Below, one piece after another: positions 47,642 through 58,547 of a stretch of DNA of 64,000 bases. The DNA is taken from positions 2,108,001-2,172,000 of the forward strand of contig JAEUWY010000012.1 of NCBI GenBank assembly GCA_022059125.1. Reading direction: 5' to 3'. The notes beneath the pieces are model-generated. The model was not told the DNA's origin. It did not search any database and saw nothing but the letters and a program-made list of their open reading frames with translations. The position numbers and the translations under genes were made by a program. Source of the stretch: Corynespora cassiicola. Taxonomy: Eukaryota; Ascomycota; Dothideomycetes; Pleosporales; Corynesporascaceae. Every line of letters starts with the position of its first letter. The first letter of the stretch is position 1.

Positions 47642-50600
47642 ATGCCGGGTGCAGTGCAGAGAGCGCCCATGAAGCGCGCCCTCGCCGAGGCGTCGAACAC
47701 TCGCGCCAACGTGCAGGCGTCACCGCGGTCTGTGAAAAAGGTCAAGATTGAGGATGGATCTGTGGGAGGCAGACGCCCCCCCGTGAAGATGACAAATGGC
47801 TCGTTCAATTCCAGCCAGCCTAAGAGCCAGTTCGAGGAAGAGGTGCTTGAGAAGATGACCCAGGAGATTGAGACACTGAAAGAAAGGAACACGGAAAAAG
47901 ACCAGCAATGGAGTCGCCCGAAGCTACCTGAAGACTTTGATGAATCGCAACAGAAGCTGGTTTTCCAGCAAATTGACGCCGAAGAGGGCTTCATCAATGG
48001 TGGCAAAGCTACCGTCAAGCTCTTTGGCGTTACCGAGGTGAGGAGGCAAATCCACGCGATACCTGTGCTGAAGCTAATTGTCCCCGCCCATAGAATGGTC
48101 ACTCTGTCTTGATTCACGTCACCGATTTCCTCCACTACTTTTACGTTGCCGCCCCTATCGGTTTCCAGCCGTCTGATTGCGACGCGTTCAAAATCTACCT
48201 CGAGAACCAATGCCAGAAAGAGGCCAACATACACTCGGCAGTTATCAGCTCGGTTCAGATGACAATGAAGGAGAACATCTTTCGGTTCCAGGGGAACCAA
48301 AAAAGCCCATATTTGAAGATCACGGTGAATGATCCCAAACTCATCAACCGTGTCCGCAAGTTGGTGCAGGACGGAAACGCAAACTGGAAACAGCTTTGGC
48401 AGTATCGCGAAGGCGGCATTCTGACCTTTGACAACATTCAATACGTGTTGAGGTTCATGATCGATACCAAGGTAAGTTTACACATTCCCCTATAACGGCC
48501 TTCGCTGATCAATTAGATTTCTGGCATGTCGTGGGTCGAAGTGCCGGCCGGCAAATACGAGATGATCAACCATCGCGATCGCCATTCGAACTGTCAGATA
48601 GAAGCCAAGGTCCACTTCAGCAACCTTATCGCACATGCGTCAGAAGGCGAATGGCAAAAGATCGCTCCCCTTCGAATTCTTTCCTTCGATATTGAGTGCG
48701 CTGGCCGCAAAGGTATCTTCCCCGAGGCGAATGTGGACCCCGTCATTCAGATCGCCAACGTTGTTACACGATATGGCGAGGATAAGCCATTTGTCCGCAA
48801 CGTCTTCTCGCTTGATACGGTCAGTCCGATTGTAGCCACCCAGATTCTGTCTTTCCACGATGAGGGACAAATGTTACTCAAGTGGCGTGATTTTGTCGAA
48901 GAGGTTGACCCGGACATCATCATCGGATACAACACCTCAAACTTCGATTTTCCCTATCTCCTGGACCGTGCGAAGCACCTGAAAGTAACGAAGTTTCCCT
49001 ATCTATCTCGCGTCAAAAATGTAACCTCCAAATGGAAAGAGGAGAGTTTCTCTAGCAAGCAGATCGGCAACCGAGACACAAAGTCAACTAACACTAATGG
49101 ACGTCTTCAGCTTGATTTGCTCCAGCTCGTTCAGCGCGATCACCAGCTTCGAAGCTATACGCTGAATGCTGTTTGCGCTCATTTCCTCAAGGAGCAGAAG
49201 GAAGATGTCCACCACAGCATGATCACGGAGCTCTTCAATGGCGATGCGAACTCTCGACGTCGATTGGCAGTGTACTGTCTCAAGGACGCGTACCTCCCCC
49301 AGCGGCTACTGGACAAGTTGATGTGCTTGGTCAACTATACGGAATTGGCAAGAGTCACAGGAGTGCCATTCAACTTCCTTCTTGCTAGAGGACAGCAAAT
49401 TCGATTCGTCAGCCAGCTTTTCCGCAAGGCACTGGAGCAGAATCTAATTGTCCCTGATCTCCCCAATCAGGGAGACACGGGCGACCAATACGAAGGTGCG
49501 ACGGTTATCGAGCCGAAGCGTGGGTACTATGATGCGCCTGTTGCTACTCTCGATTTCGCCTCTCTATACCCTAGTATCATGCAGGCGCACAACCTTTGCT
49601 ATACCACCTGGACCAACAAAGAAACTATGGAAAGATTGGGATACAAGCAGGATGAGGACTATATTGTCACGCCAAACGGTGACTACTTCTGCACTGCCAA
49701 GAAGCGCAAGGGATTGTTGTCCCAGATTCTAGAGGAGTTATTGTCTGCTCGTAAGAAAGCCAAGAAGGACCTGGCTACCGAGACAGACCCTTTCAAGAAA
49801 GCCGTGTTGAACGGTCGTCAGCTCGCTTTGAAGATTAGCGCAAACTCCGTCTATGGTCTCACTGGTGCAACCACAGGAAAGCTTCCCTGTCTGGCCATTG
49901 CCAGTAGTACCACCAGTTTCGGTCGTCAGATGATTGAGAAGACAAAAGCCGAGGTTGAGGCCAAGTACACCATTGCCAATGGGTACACTCATGACGCCGA
50001 AGTCATATACGGTGATACCGATTCGGTCATGGTGAAGTTTGGCACCAACGACCTGGCAAAAGCTATGGAGCTCGGCCAAGAAGCCGCCGACTACGTCTCC
50101 ACAAAGTTCATCAAGCCCATTAAACTTGAGTTCGAAAAGGTGTACTTCCCGTACCTGCTCATCAACAAGAAGCGCTACGCTGGTCTTTACTGGACAAATC
50201 CCAACAAGTGGGACAAGATGGACACAAAGGGCATCGAGACTGTCCGTCGTGACAACTGCCGTCTTGTTCAGACCGTCATTGAGACTTCTCTTCGCATGTT
50301 GCTTATTGATCGTGACGTGAATGGAGCGCAAGAGTGAGTCTCCAACACAAATTACTTTTAAATCATTGCTGACTTGCATTAGGTTTGTCAAGGACACCAT
50401 TTCTGATCTTCTTCAGAATAAGATCGACATGTCTAATCTAGTTATTACGAAAGCCATCACCAAAGAAGCCGACAAAGATGACAAGGGTGGATATACTGCC
50501 AAACAAGCACATGTCGAGCTCGCCAAACGCATGAAACAGCGTGATGCGGGTTCCGCCCCTGGTCTTGGTGACCGTGTGGCCTATGTCATTGTCAAGGGTG

Positions 50601-51142
50601 CTGGCGGTTCTAAGAACTACGAAAAGTCAGAAGACCCAATCTATGTGCTGGAGCACAACATTCCAATCGACACCAAGTATTATCTCGATAATCAGCTGGC
50701 CAAGCCTCTTGGTCGTATTTTCGAGCCCATCCTAGGCGAGAAAAAAGCGGCTTCTCTCCTCAACGGCGACCACACCAGGTCCATCTCCGTTGCAGCTCCC
50801 ACCATGGGCGGCTTGATGAAGTTCGCCAAGAAGACCCAGACCTGCATGGGCTGCAAGAAACCACTTGTCGGTGCTCAAGAGAAAGACGGTGCTGTGTGCG
50901 AAAACTGTCGTCCAAGGATAGGGGAGTTTTATCAGAAGACTTTGAGCAAGGTGTCTGAGCTCGAGGTGCGATTTGCGAGGCTATGGACACAGTGTCAGAG
51001 GTGTCAGGGCAGTATGCATTGCGAGGTCATTTGCTCCAGTCGAGACTGCCCTATTTTCTACATGCGCATGAAGGCAAGGAAAGATGTCGAGGATGCTGGG
51101 AAGGAACTGGTCCGGTTCGACAAGGATGCTGCCTTGTGGTAA
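47642..51142 (+). CDS. pol3: DNA polymerase delta catalytic subunit
   Basis: Exons 47642-48037, 48094-48471, 48517-50333 and 50383-51142 give 1116 aa, normal for this family-B polymerase. The exonuclease site starts at FDIECAGR (D316, E318). Polymerase motif A is [11 protein letters not shown] (D604), motif [10 protein letters not shown], and motif C YGDTDSV (D758, D760). The C-terminus carries two cysteine modules: CysA from C1018 (CMGC..CENC), for PCNA interaction, and CysB from C1068 (CQRCQG..CSSRDC), which binds a 4Fe-4S cluster and the B subunit. It replicates the lagging strand and proofreads. Introns are short and interrupt only the N-terminal region and the segment after motif C. Confidence 0.97.
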
Positions 51143-52114
51143 TGGTATGAACGAATGGTAGGCGTGGTATGTCACGTAAAGGGACAGGGTCTGGCGTTGC
51201 GGATATGGATTATATGGCGTTGCGGATATCACTTTGAATGATATACCATCTGGGCAGTATGACTTGCCGGCACGTTTTCGATAGCACTTTTACAGCTCCA
51301 TGCAGAGCAGAGTTTGCTTAATATACTACAAGCTTGTTGTTGCATTACATGTCAGACCGCACGGTGCCTTTGTTTCATGCTGTATCGTTTTGTGCTTGCG
51401 AGGACTACTGGTCCTCATGTACCTTATAACTACTTATAACAGAATGTATCATCATCGTTGAAGTCCAGTCGTTTATTTGTTGTGGGATTGAAATCAAGAG
51501 ATAATAGTACTGCGTTCTCCCACTACACTGAGTTTTGTTACAATTACGTCCACGACACAATCTTGCCGCTTCCCAGCGATAATCGAAAGCCAGATGATAT
51601 CTCAATTGCGAGACTCACTAATCAAAGCTAAAAACGCACGTATAGGCATTCCTTGCGATGACGCCATTTTCTGTTTGCACAACGAGTGAAGCACTGTCTC
51701 TACCCCCCCTTCTACCCGATTCCTCCTGCAAGTTACCATGGAACTCCGCCTATGATTCCAGAGACGGCAAAAAGCGAAACATGCTCCCATAACCGTCCTA
51801 CGAAAAGCCGAAGCCAGCTATCCCAATCACTTCAACACCTCCCCCACGTCAACCAGCGCCGACTCTCATTTCTGCACGAATCAAGGATTCAACCCTACAA
51901 AATCATGGCTACAAAGAAAAAAAGTCGACTACGAAGTATTCAGGGAGTTCCGCAACATTTCGTCACAAAAGACTCCGACCAGAAGGACTTTTGAAAGGTC
52001 CTAGATGTGAAGGGAGAGAGTATGAATTCCAGCTTCGCAAGCTCGCCGACGACACCGGAAACTCGCCACACATCTATGGATGTCCTCTCGCTCTAGCAAG
52101 AGATAACGAAAACC
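51143..52114. other. Intergenic, with possible 5' parts of the small orphan gene
   Basis: The first 700 bases look non-coding. From about 51880 several frames look coding: MATKKKSRLRS at 51905 and, in another frame, KVDYEVFREFRNISS. ATG 52022 (MNSSFASSPTTPE) is in the same frame as the orphan gene that follows but is closed by TAG at 52094-52096. I could not settle an exon structure. Confidence 0.3.
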
Positions 52115-52578
52115 ATGATAATGATGCTTTGCCAGCATCCGCACGTGCTGAGCAAGAACCCCGAGCTCTTGAAGGAGGACCCGCTGCTGCTTCGAAAGCA
52201 TCCCATGATTCTGAAGGCGTATCCGGAGATTTTGGGCAAGGATCCTGAATTGAAAGATATTGTGGAGAAGAAGAGGAGGTGGTGGACTAAGGAGGGAAGT
52301 CACCTGGAGGAGGGCGGTACCTAGGGAAGGTATATATTACTTTAGGGGTGGACGGATTTTCAGACTGGTGGTATGGCATTGTCGCTCTTTCTGATAGGAT
52401 GGCTAAGGCTGCATATTACTCGGGAGGCAACTGGGTAGAGGGGTATTTCTGGGGGTTGAGCATAACTCCCAACTTCCAGGATGCTGTCCTGGAGACGTAT
52501 CTAATGAGGGTGGATCTGATGGGGACTGAGAAGATGGCTGGAATTATGCAGAAGAATCCTCTGATAGCTGAATTATGA
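52115..52578 (+). CDS. Small orphan protein with six tandem heptapeptides
   Basis: Exons 52115-52316 and 52364-52578 give 138 aa. The 47-nt intron (GTACCT..TTTTCAG) joins G to AC and continues as DWWYGIVALSDRM. Residues 9-50 are six seven-residue units starting with Pro: PHVLSKN, PELLKED, PLLLRKH, PMILKAY, PEILGKD, PELKDIV; the consensus is P-x-[LIV]-L-x-K-x. Codon third positions in the repeat are mostly G or C, supporting translation. The C-terminal part is aromatic and Met-rich (YYSGGNWVEGYFWG). I recognise no family. The true start may lie upstream, since coding-like sequence precedes it in frame beyond a TAG at 52094. Confidence 0.45.
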
Positions 52579-52734
52579 CCAAAGCAAACGGGCCAATCTG
52601 CTTGGACTTGGAGCCGAATGAAAGCAGTATAGACCTCACTTGGTCTGTTATCCTCATCACTTCAGGCTATGAGACCTTACTCATGAGTACCGTTAGCATG
52701 ACTCTTCATGCCCTACACTATTGACAGCCAACAC

Positions 52735-53466
52735 CTAAGCACCCGTCCGCATGAAAAGGTTCGGCGGCTTATCCCTTCCCTTGAACTCCTCATCCACCAC
52801 ATACTCAATATCCTCCCCCTCTCCCTCCGGCTTGAACCCCAACTTTGCATAAACCTTCCTCCCCATCGCCGACCCCTCCGTCGTCGCCTCCAAACCCCCT
52901 CTCCTCTCCGCCTCCTCCAGCCCCCACTGCACCAACCTCCCCGCAATCCCCCTCCGCTGAAACTCGGGATCCACCGCACACATATCCAGCACAAAGATAG
53001 CCGGCGGCTCCGCCCCACTCTCCGCCTTCTCCCTCGCAACCTCAATCCTCCGCCTCCACAGCGACCTAAACATCTGCGCCGCAAACGTCCTGTCCTGAGG
53101 ATCCAGCTCTGCCATGGCGTCCGCGCCCAGGTCGTCGGTCGGCGGCTCGCCCTGCCCCGGCACGAACGAGGCCTGCACCCAGATGGCCATGCCGGCAATC
53201 TGGCCGCTCGGCGTCGCAGCCTTGAGGAAGATGGTGGTGGGGTGGCCCGCGGCGGTCAGCGAGGTTTGCGACTTCTCCCAGCGCGCGCGCAGCTTTGCGG
53301 CGCCCGAGGCGGCGCCCGAGGGGGTGGTCCAGTTGGGGTTCATGAGGGCCCATACGGCGTCTTGGGCTTGGCGGCCGAAGGCTTCGCGGACGCAGTGAAA
53401 GATGCCGTCGAAGTCGGAGGGGGAGTCGACGGGAGTGATGGTTATGGAGGGGTCTTGGGTGGCCAT
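52735..53466 (-). CDS. GNAT-family N-acetyltransferase
   Basis: Single-exon minus-strand gene of 243 aa from ATG 53466. The acetyl-CoA site is visible as IFVLDMCAVDPEFQRRGIAGRLV (only the core VDPEFQRRGIAGRL counts as motif A: V-x-P-x-x-Q-x-x-G-I-A/G), followed by GLEEAERRG and AKLGF (motif B). The N-terminal half has no separate domain. Such fungal GNATs acetylate small amines, amino acids or peptides; the substrate cannot be inferred. No membrane segment or signal peptide is present. Confidence 0.85.
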   Translation of the reverse strand: MATQDPSITITPVDSPSDFDGIFHCVREAFGRQAQDAVWALMNPNWTTPSGAASGAAKLRARWEKSQTSLTAAGHPTTIFLKAATPSGQIAGMAIWVQASFVPGQGEPPTDDLGADAMAELDPQDRTFAAQMFRSLWRRRIEVAREKAESGAEPPAIFVLDMCAVDPEFQRRGIAGRLVQWGLEEAERRGGLEATTEGSAMGRKVYAKLGFKPEGEGEDIEYVVDEEFKGRDKPPNLFMRTGA

Positions 53467-54226
53467 GGTGGTGTTGTTGGTCGCCGATGGGGTTGGAGTT
53501 TTTTTTTTCGAGTTGTGGAAGAGGGAATGCTATGGGATCCGGAGAATTTCTCAAGGAAGGATGCTTGGTTTCTTGGGTTGGGGGAAAAGAGAGATCATGC
53601 GGAGGGACTGTAGGCGTGAGGTTACATGGTAATTACGTAAGCTTCGAACGATGTGGATAGAGCCAAGCGTCACTAAGTGAGCTGGCTTCTTTACGAGGAA
53701 GAAGGCAAGTGGTCTGGTGAGCTCGGAAGATGTTAGGAGAAGATTTGGAGTTGTAATCTCGTGCTCTGAAATGACTGAGTTGGACTGTGTTTTGCAGCCT
53801 CATGCAGCCTTGGGCTAGATGGAGCTCTGATACCATCTGAAAAGTAAGTTTCAACTCTAGACACGAAGTTAATTGCATGGTGACTGTACATGTCTTCGCG
53901 GGGCTTCCAATTTGAAGTAGCTAGAAACGTGTATCTTAAGTGAGATTAGGACAGGAAGACTTTGCCATCGTCACCGCACAAGAAATTCGATGAGATCTGA
54001 TTGACAGTCTTGGACTGCAAAATAAATATGAATTCATTAGAGCAGGGATCTCAAGTGGTATTCTCTTCCGTCCAACTGTATTTGAATCAGGCTGATAGGC
54101 AGATTGGCCGGTATTGCAGCAGCTATGGAACTCTTGTAACCAAGGGCAACCCGACTTTAGACCAAGCATGCATGGAACCGATAAAAAAAAGACTGGACGA
54201 CACTAGCCAAAAAGCAGACTGCCCCT

Positions 54227-54258
54227 GACCCTAAAAGGCCCAAGACCCTAAAAGGCCC
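54227..54258. repeat. 15-bp direct repeat GACCCTAAAAGGCCC
   Basis: Two perfect copies, at 54227-54241 and 54244-54258, separated by two bases. No further copies seen nearby. Confidence 0.8.
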
Positions 54259-54276
54259 CAGGGCTACTCCATGAGC

Positions 54277-54285
54277 CTTATCGAT
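54277..54285. promoter_or_regulatory. GATA-type site CTTATCGAT, decarboxylase-like gene promoter
   Basis: CGATAAG on the minus strand fits HGATAR, the site of AreA/Nit2-type nitrogen GATA factors. It lies 364 bases before the ATG. The same 9-mer is in the dioxygenase promoter. Confidence 0.35.
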
Positions 54286-54640
54286 GTAACAAAAAGTCAG
54301 CAGCATTAGCAAACGGCAGCTATTTCCCCAGGGACTCCGAAAAGCGGAGAGCACTACGACAATTAAGCCGAAGCCGATTTGCGGGTCTTTTCCGCGTTTG
54401 AGCCGCCCCGAGAGGTGTAGTCCCCCGCTTTCCCCGACAGGGAAGGTGGGATGATTAGCGCGGAGGTGCGGGGCCGCCACTACACGAGCGGACATGGCCG
54501 ACAGACAACAGAGCTCCATGGCGGCCTCTGACGCCAATCGGTAGCCGCAGACTAGCTCCAGGGTCTCGTTTGCGTCTTCATATAGCTCGCTGCCGTTCAA
54601 TTGAGGCCCCAGGAAGCCAGCATCCAGCCCGCCCGCAAAC

Positions 54641-55784
54641 ATGCCCATCGTCGACGTCCACACGCACATCTATCCTCCCACTTACGTGGATCTCCTCCGT
54701 TCGCGCCAGACGGTCCCCTACGTCCGCACATTCCCCGAGAACCCAGACGAGTCGCGGCTCATCATCCTCCCCGGCGAAGATGACCCCAGCACGCCCTCGA
54801 CCTCGCGCGGCCGCCCAATCGGGCCCGAGTACTACGACATTGCGCAAAAGATTGCCTTCATGGACCTGCACAAGATCGACACGTCGGTGATCTCGCTGGC
54901 GAACCCGTGGCTGGACTTTTTGCCCGCGGCCGAGGCGGGCGATGCCGCGAAGAAGATCAACGACGACGTCGACGCCATTTGCGCTCGTTACCCCGGGAGG
55001 TTGTATGCGTTTGGGACGTTGCCGCTCTCTGCGCCGGCGGAGACGGTGGTCGGAGAGATTGAGCGGTTGGCTGGGTTGAAGCACATGCGCGGCGTTATCA
55101 TGGGGACTTCGGGGCTGGGGAATGGGCTCGATGACCCGGCGCTGGATCCCATCTATGCGGCGTTGGAGAAGCACAATCAGCTCATCTTCCTGCATCCGCA
55201 CTACGGTCTCCCAGCGTCCGTTTATGGGCCCAGGGCGAACGAGTATGGACACGTTCTTCCGCTGGCGATGGGATTCCCGCTCGAGACGACGATTGCCGTG
55301 TCGAGAATGCTGTTGAGTGGGGTGTGGGATCGGTTTACCAAGCTTAATGTCTTGCTTGCGCATTCGGGCGGCACACTCCCGTTCCTGGCGGGAAGGCTGG
55401 AGAGTTGCATCAAGCACGATGGTCACCTAAAGGCACACGGAAAGACAGAGGGAAGGAGGGACATTTGGGATATCCTCAAGACGAACATTTACTTGGATGC
55501 AGTCGTGTACTCGGATGTTGGATTGAGGGCTGCCATGAATGCGTCGGGGGCGGACAGGCTACTTTTTGGTGGGTTGCAAAAGACGACACTTTGGTATACA
55601 AACACACTAACGCGAGATAGGCACCGACCACCCATTCTTCCCGCCGTTAGAAGAAGATGCCGAAGAGTGGCACAGCGTCAACGCAAACTACAGCGCCATT
55701 TCGGCCACCTTCAAGGATGATGACAAGGCTGCCCAGGGCGTCTTGGGCGGCAATGCTGTCCGCATACTGAAGCTTGATCTGTGA
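54641..55784 (+). CDS. Iso-orotate (uracil-5-carboxylate) decarboxylase-like amidohydrolase
   Basis: Exons 54641-55568 and 55621-55784 give 363 aa. It belongs to the ACMSD-like amidohydrolases: metal ligands H7 and H9 (VDVHTH), H185 (FLHPHYGLP) and D312 (GTDHPFFPP, formed across the intron). The blocks YPPTYVDLLRSRQTVPYVRTFP (cited only as YPPTY..RTFP), VISLANPWLDF and LLAHSGGTLPFLAGR strongly resemble fungal iso-orotate decarboxylases as I remember them. That enzyme removes CO2 from uracil-5-carboxylate to give uracil, the last step of thymine salvage. A related ACMSD-type decarboxylase of tryptophan breakdown or of aromatic acids is the main alternative. The thymine-7-hydroxylase-like gene two genes downstream supports the pyrimidine role. 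Confidence 0.82.
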
Positions 55785-56171
55785 ATAAATTAATATAAAC
55801 AGTTATGAAATGAATTTCAGGACTCAAAATTTCGGTGATTTTAGGCATGGTGGTCTTGGGATAGCCAATGGAGTACGTGATGAGTGTCAGTCAATCAACA
55901 AGACATTCTCGGCCGATTGACTAGGGACTTGTAAACAAAATTGGACCAGCAGTAACAAGATTCATCTGCTAAAACCAGTTGTGACTGTGAAAATCAATCT
56001 CATTGGCTGCAAATATCTATGACTCATACCATTTCCATCTTGAACTGTATTCATACCCTGGTTCCCAGTTTGAGGCGGATTGAAAAGACCTACACTTCAC
56101 CGCCGACACCATATAATCATATCCTGGCCCCGTGATTTTCTGCTTATTGATTACAACTCCATCTATCCAGC
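55785..56171. other. Intergenic
   Basis: About 390 A/T-leaning bases between the decarboxylase-like gene and the ITP pyrophosphatase gene, on the same strand. Nothing else seen. Confidence 0.5.
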
Positions 56172-56963
56172 ATGAAGATTCCTCCGAAGCTCGTCTTTGT
56201 CTCTGGCAATGCCTATAAAATCAATGAACTCCGCATTATCCTCGGAGAAACTGTCGAGATTGAAGCTGTGAACCTCGATCTCCCAGAGATCCAGGGCACA
56301 ATAGAAGAGATAGCAAAGGAAAAATGCCAGCGCGCAGCCGAAGTGGTACGTCGTTGAAACTGGCATGGGCAGGGAGATCACAAGCTGATTGGATTACGTA
56401 GCTGCAAAAGCCGGTACTAATTGACGACACCTCTCTCTGCTTCAACGCCATGGGAGGGCTTCCCGGCCCATACATGTAAGTAACCATTCCAAAGTCATAT
56501 CCAAGAAGCTCGAGCCAATGTGGGAATTCAGAAAATGGTTCTTGCAGGCCTTGGGAAACGAGAACCTGCACAGGATGCTAGCAGGGTTTGAAGACAAGAC
56601 GGCACAGTTTGTCTGTACATTGGCGTATTCGCCAGGCCCTGGAAAGGAAGTGGTTCTTCTCCAAGAACAGATGGATGTGAGCTGATGTTGCTCCTTCTCT
56701 TGGAAACTATACTACTATACTAACAATGTCGCTTTTTCAGGGCAAGATTGTTCCCGCTCGAGGTAAAGGCTCAGGTATATGCATCTTTCCACTGCAGGAT
56801 TGGGTACAGAGGCTTACTGTCTGCAGGCTGGAACCCGGTGTTCGAGATCGATGGTCAGACGTTTGGGGAGATGGAACTGGATGATATACGTTTGATTGGG
56901 GCTCGGAGTCGGGTGATTGCTCGGCTGCAAAAGTGGATCATGGAGAATTCCCAAAGCAACTGA
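56172..56963 (+). CDS. ham1: Inosine triphosphate pyrophosphatase (Ham1)
   Basis: Exons 56172-56345, 56402-56475, 56532-56676, 56741-56774 and 56827-56963 give 187 aa, typical for ITPase. Conserved blocks in order: [12 protein letters not shown] (nucleotide loop), [25 protein letters not shown] rebuilt across intron 2, GKIVPARG, and GWNPVFE rebuilt across intron 4. The donor GTATAT at 56775 was preferred over GTAAAG at 56762 because it keeps the family spacing between PARG and GWNP. The enzyme hydrolyses ITP, dITP and XTP to monophosphates and keeps deaminated purines out of nucleic acids. It lies between the two thymine-salvage candidates but acts on purines. Confidence 0.92.
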
Positions 56964-57413
56964 AGGTAAATGTCAGTAGACTTGTATTTTGCAAGATTTG
57001 CATGCCTAGATGTTCGGGAGATGCTGGCCCGAAAAAGGGCGCTTATCGATAAAGCAAGCGAGGCGGGCTTGGCAACGCCCTTGTGCAGTTCACGATGGCT
57101 TCTTGGTGTTGCACTTACCCCACCTTCGCCTTATCATAGCGTCGTATCTACCTGCCCGATCAAGGACCAGCCCCTCCTCGTACACACCCCTCGTCGCTGG
57201 AGACAACCCAACTCCTGTCACGGAGCTCGCCGCAAGACATGCGTCTCTCACCTGAGCCGGCCTATTGAAGTAGCCCACATCTGTCTAGACCCTGCGGCCT
57301 TGCATATCCCTATCCACGTTCCGCGGCGGCCTTCCGAAAACCTTCCGGTCATATTAAGCCTCGTCGCAGCCCGGACGCCGCAAGATAGCACACGACACTG
57401 ACTACAGCCCACA
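56964..57413. promoter_or_regulatory. Promoter region of the dioxygenase gene, with GATA sites
   Basis: CTTATCGATAAAG at 57042-57054 holds two overlapping GATA sites in opposite orientation, 372 bases before the ATG. TTATC at about 57131 (ATGATAAGG on the minus strand) is a third. The open frame at 56970-57401 has no family similarity and is best read as leader and promoter sequence. Confidence 0.4.
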
Positions 57414-58547
57414 ATGGCAGGCATCACAGTAGACAAGGCCGTCGCCAAAGATGACTTGGTCATTCCCGTGGGTTCCTTCAGAGCTGTAGCATCTTTGCCC
57501 GCACCGTTACTAATTTCGGCAGCTAATCGACTTTGCGCCCTTCCTTTCGGGTGAGCCCGCCGCAAAGAAATCGACTGCCGAGGCCGTGCTTAATGGCTTC
57601 CAAAACGCCGGATTCATCTACCTCAAGAACCACGGCATTCCTTCGTCGACCGTGTCCGATGTTTTTGCCAACTCGGCCAAGTTCTTCCAGCGCTCCCAGG
57701 AGCAGAAAGATGCGCTCTCGTGGTATTCGCCCGAGGCAAACCGCGGGTACTCCGCACAGGGCCGCGAGAAGGTTACGGATCTTCAGGAGGCCGGGGACGT
57801 CGCGGGCTTGAGGGCCCAAGTACCGGATCTGAAGGAGTCGATCGAGATTGGACGCGAAGGAGAGCAGGGTATGCCGAATATGTGGCCCAAGGGCGACGAG
57901 GAAGCCAAGGTTTTCAAGGACGTTATGCTCGGCTTCCACGACACATGCAAATCGCTGCACATGCAGATCATGAGGGCGATTGCTCTGGGTATGGGCATCG
58001 AAGAGAGCTGGTTCGACGGTTACACAGATGTTGGCGACAACACACTCCGGCTGCTACATTACCCTGGTGTTCCCAAGTCCGTGTTCAAGAGGAGCGACGG
58101 CCAGCTCCAAGTCAGGGCTGGAGAGCATAGCGATTACGGTACGTGTTTGCGACGGACTCATGGAAGACCGTACTAATAGTCGCAGGCTCTTTGACGCTTC
58201 TTTTCCAGGATAGCCGGGGCGGTCTTCAAGTGCGCTCACCAAAGGGCACCTTTGTCGATGCGACACCCATCCCCGGCACCATCGTCATCAACGCTGGAGA
58301 TCTCCTCGCTCGTTGGTCCAACGACACCATCAAGTCTACCAAGCACCGCGTGGTCGAGCCGCCACCAAAGCCCGAGACCGAGCACATGGAGGTATACCCT
58401 GCACGATACTCGGTTGCATACTTTTGCAATCCCAATTTCGAGCGCATGATTGAGGCTATTCCTGGGACGTATGAGCAGACTGGGAAGAAGTACGAAGGTG
58501 TGAAGAGTGGTGACTACTTGGTCAAGCGTCTGACGGCGACGTACTGA
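57414..58547 (+). CDS. Thymine-7-hydroxylase-like 2-oxoglutarate/Fe(II) dioxygenase
   Basis: Exons 57414-57467, 57523-58138 and 58186-58547 give 343 aa. The fold is the isopenicillin-N-synthase type: a DIOX_N-like N-terminal part (AGFIYLKNHGIP) and a jelly roll with Fe ligands H220 and D222 (GEHSDYG) and H277 (STKHRVV), and the 2-oxoglutarate contact R297-x-S299. Blocks such as SPEANRGYSAQGREKV, LRLLHYP, LLFQDSRGGLQV, GDLLARWSNDT and YFCNPN agree closely with what I recall of Neurospora thymine-7-hydroxylase, which oxidises thymine in three steps to iso-orotate. Other flavonol or gibberellin-type oxidases of the superfamily are less similar. No signal peptide, so cytosolic. Two introns, both joined in phase. 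Confidence 0.82.

Larger units (their letters stand above)
53467..54640. other. Divergent promoter region GNAT / decarboxylase-like gene
   Basis: No supported gene. A minus-strand frame (54157-54669) overlaps the start of the next gene and looks like a shadow. Contains a short direct repeat (54227-54258) and a GATA-type element at 54277. Confidence 0.45.

Noticed and set aside
50321..50382. ATG inside intron 3 of pol3 as an alternative start
   Set aside because: The splice GA|G restores the polymerase sequence across the junction.
54157..54669. Minus-strand frame of 170 codons upstream of the decarboxylase-like gene
   Set aside because: It runs antisense over the decarboxylase start and has no recognisable domain.
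56970..57401. Plus-strand frame of 143 codons between ham1 and the dioxygenase gene
   Set aside because: No family similarity and no splice partner; it covers the promoter and leader of the next gene and contains GATA-type sites.
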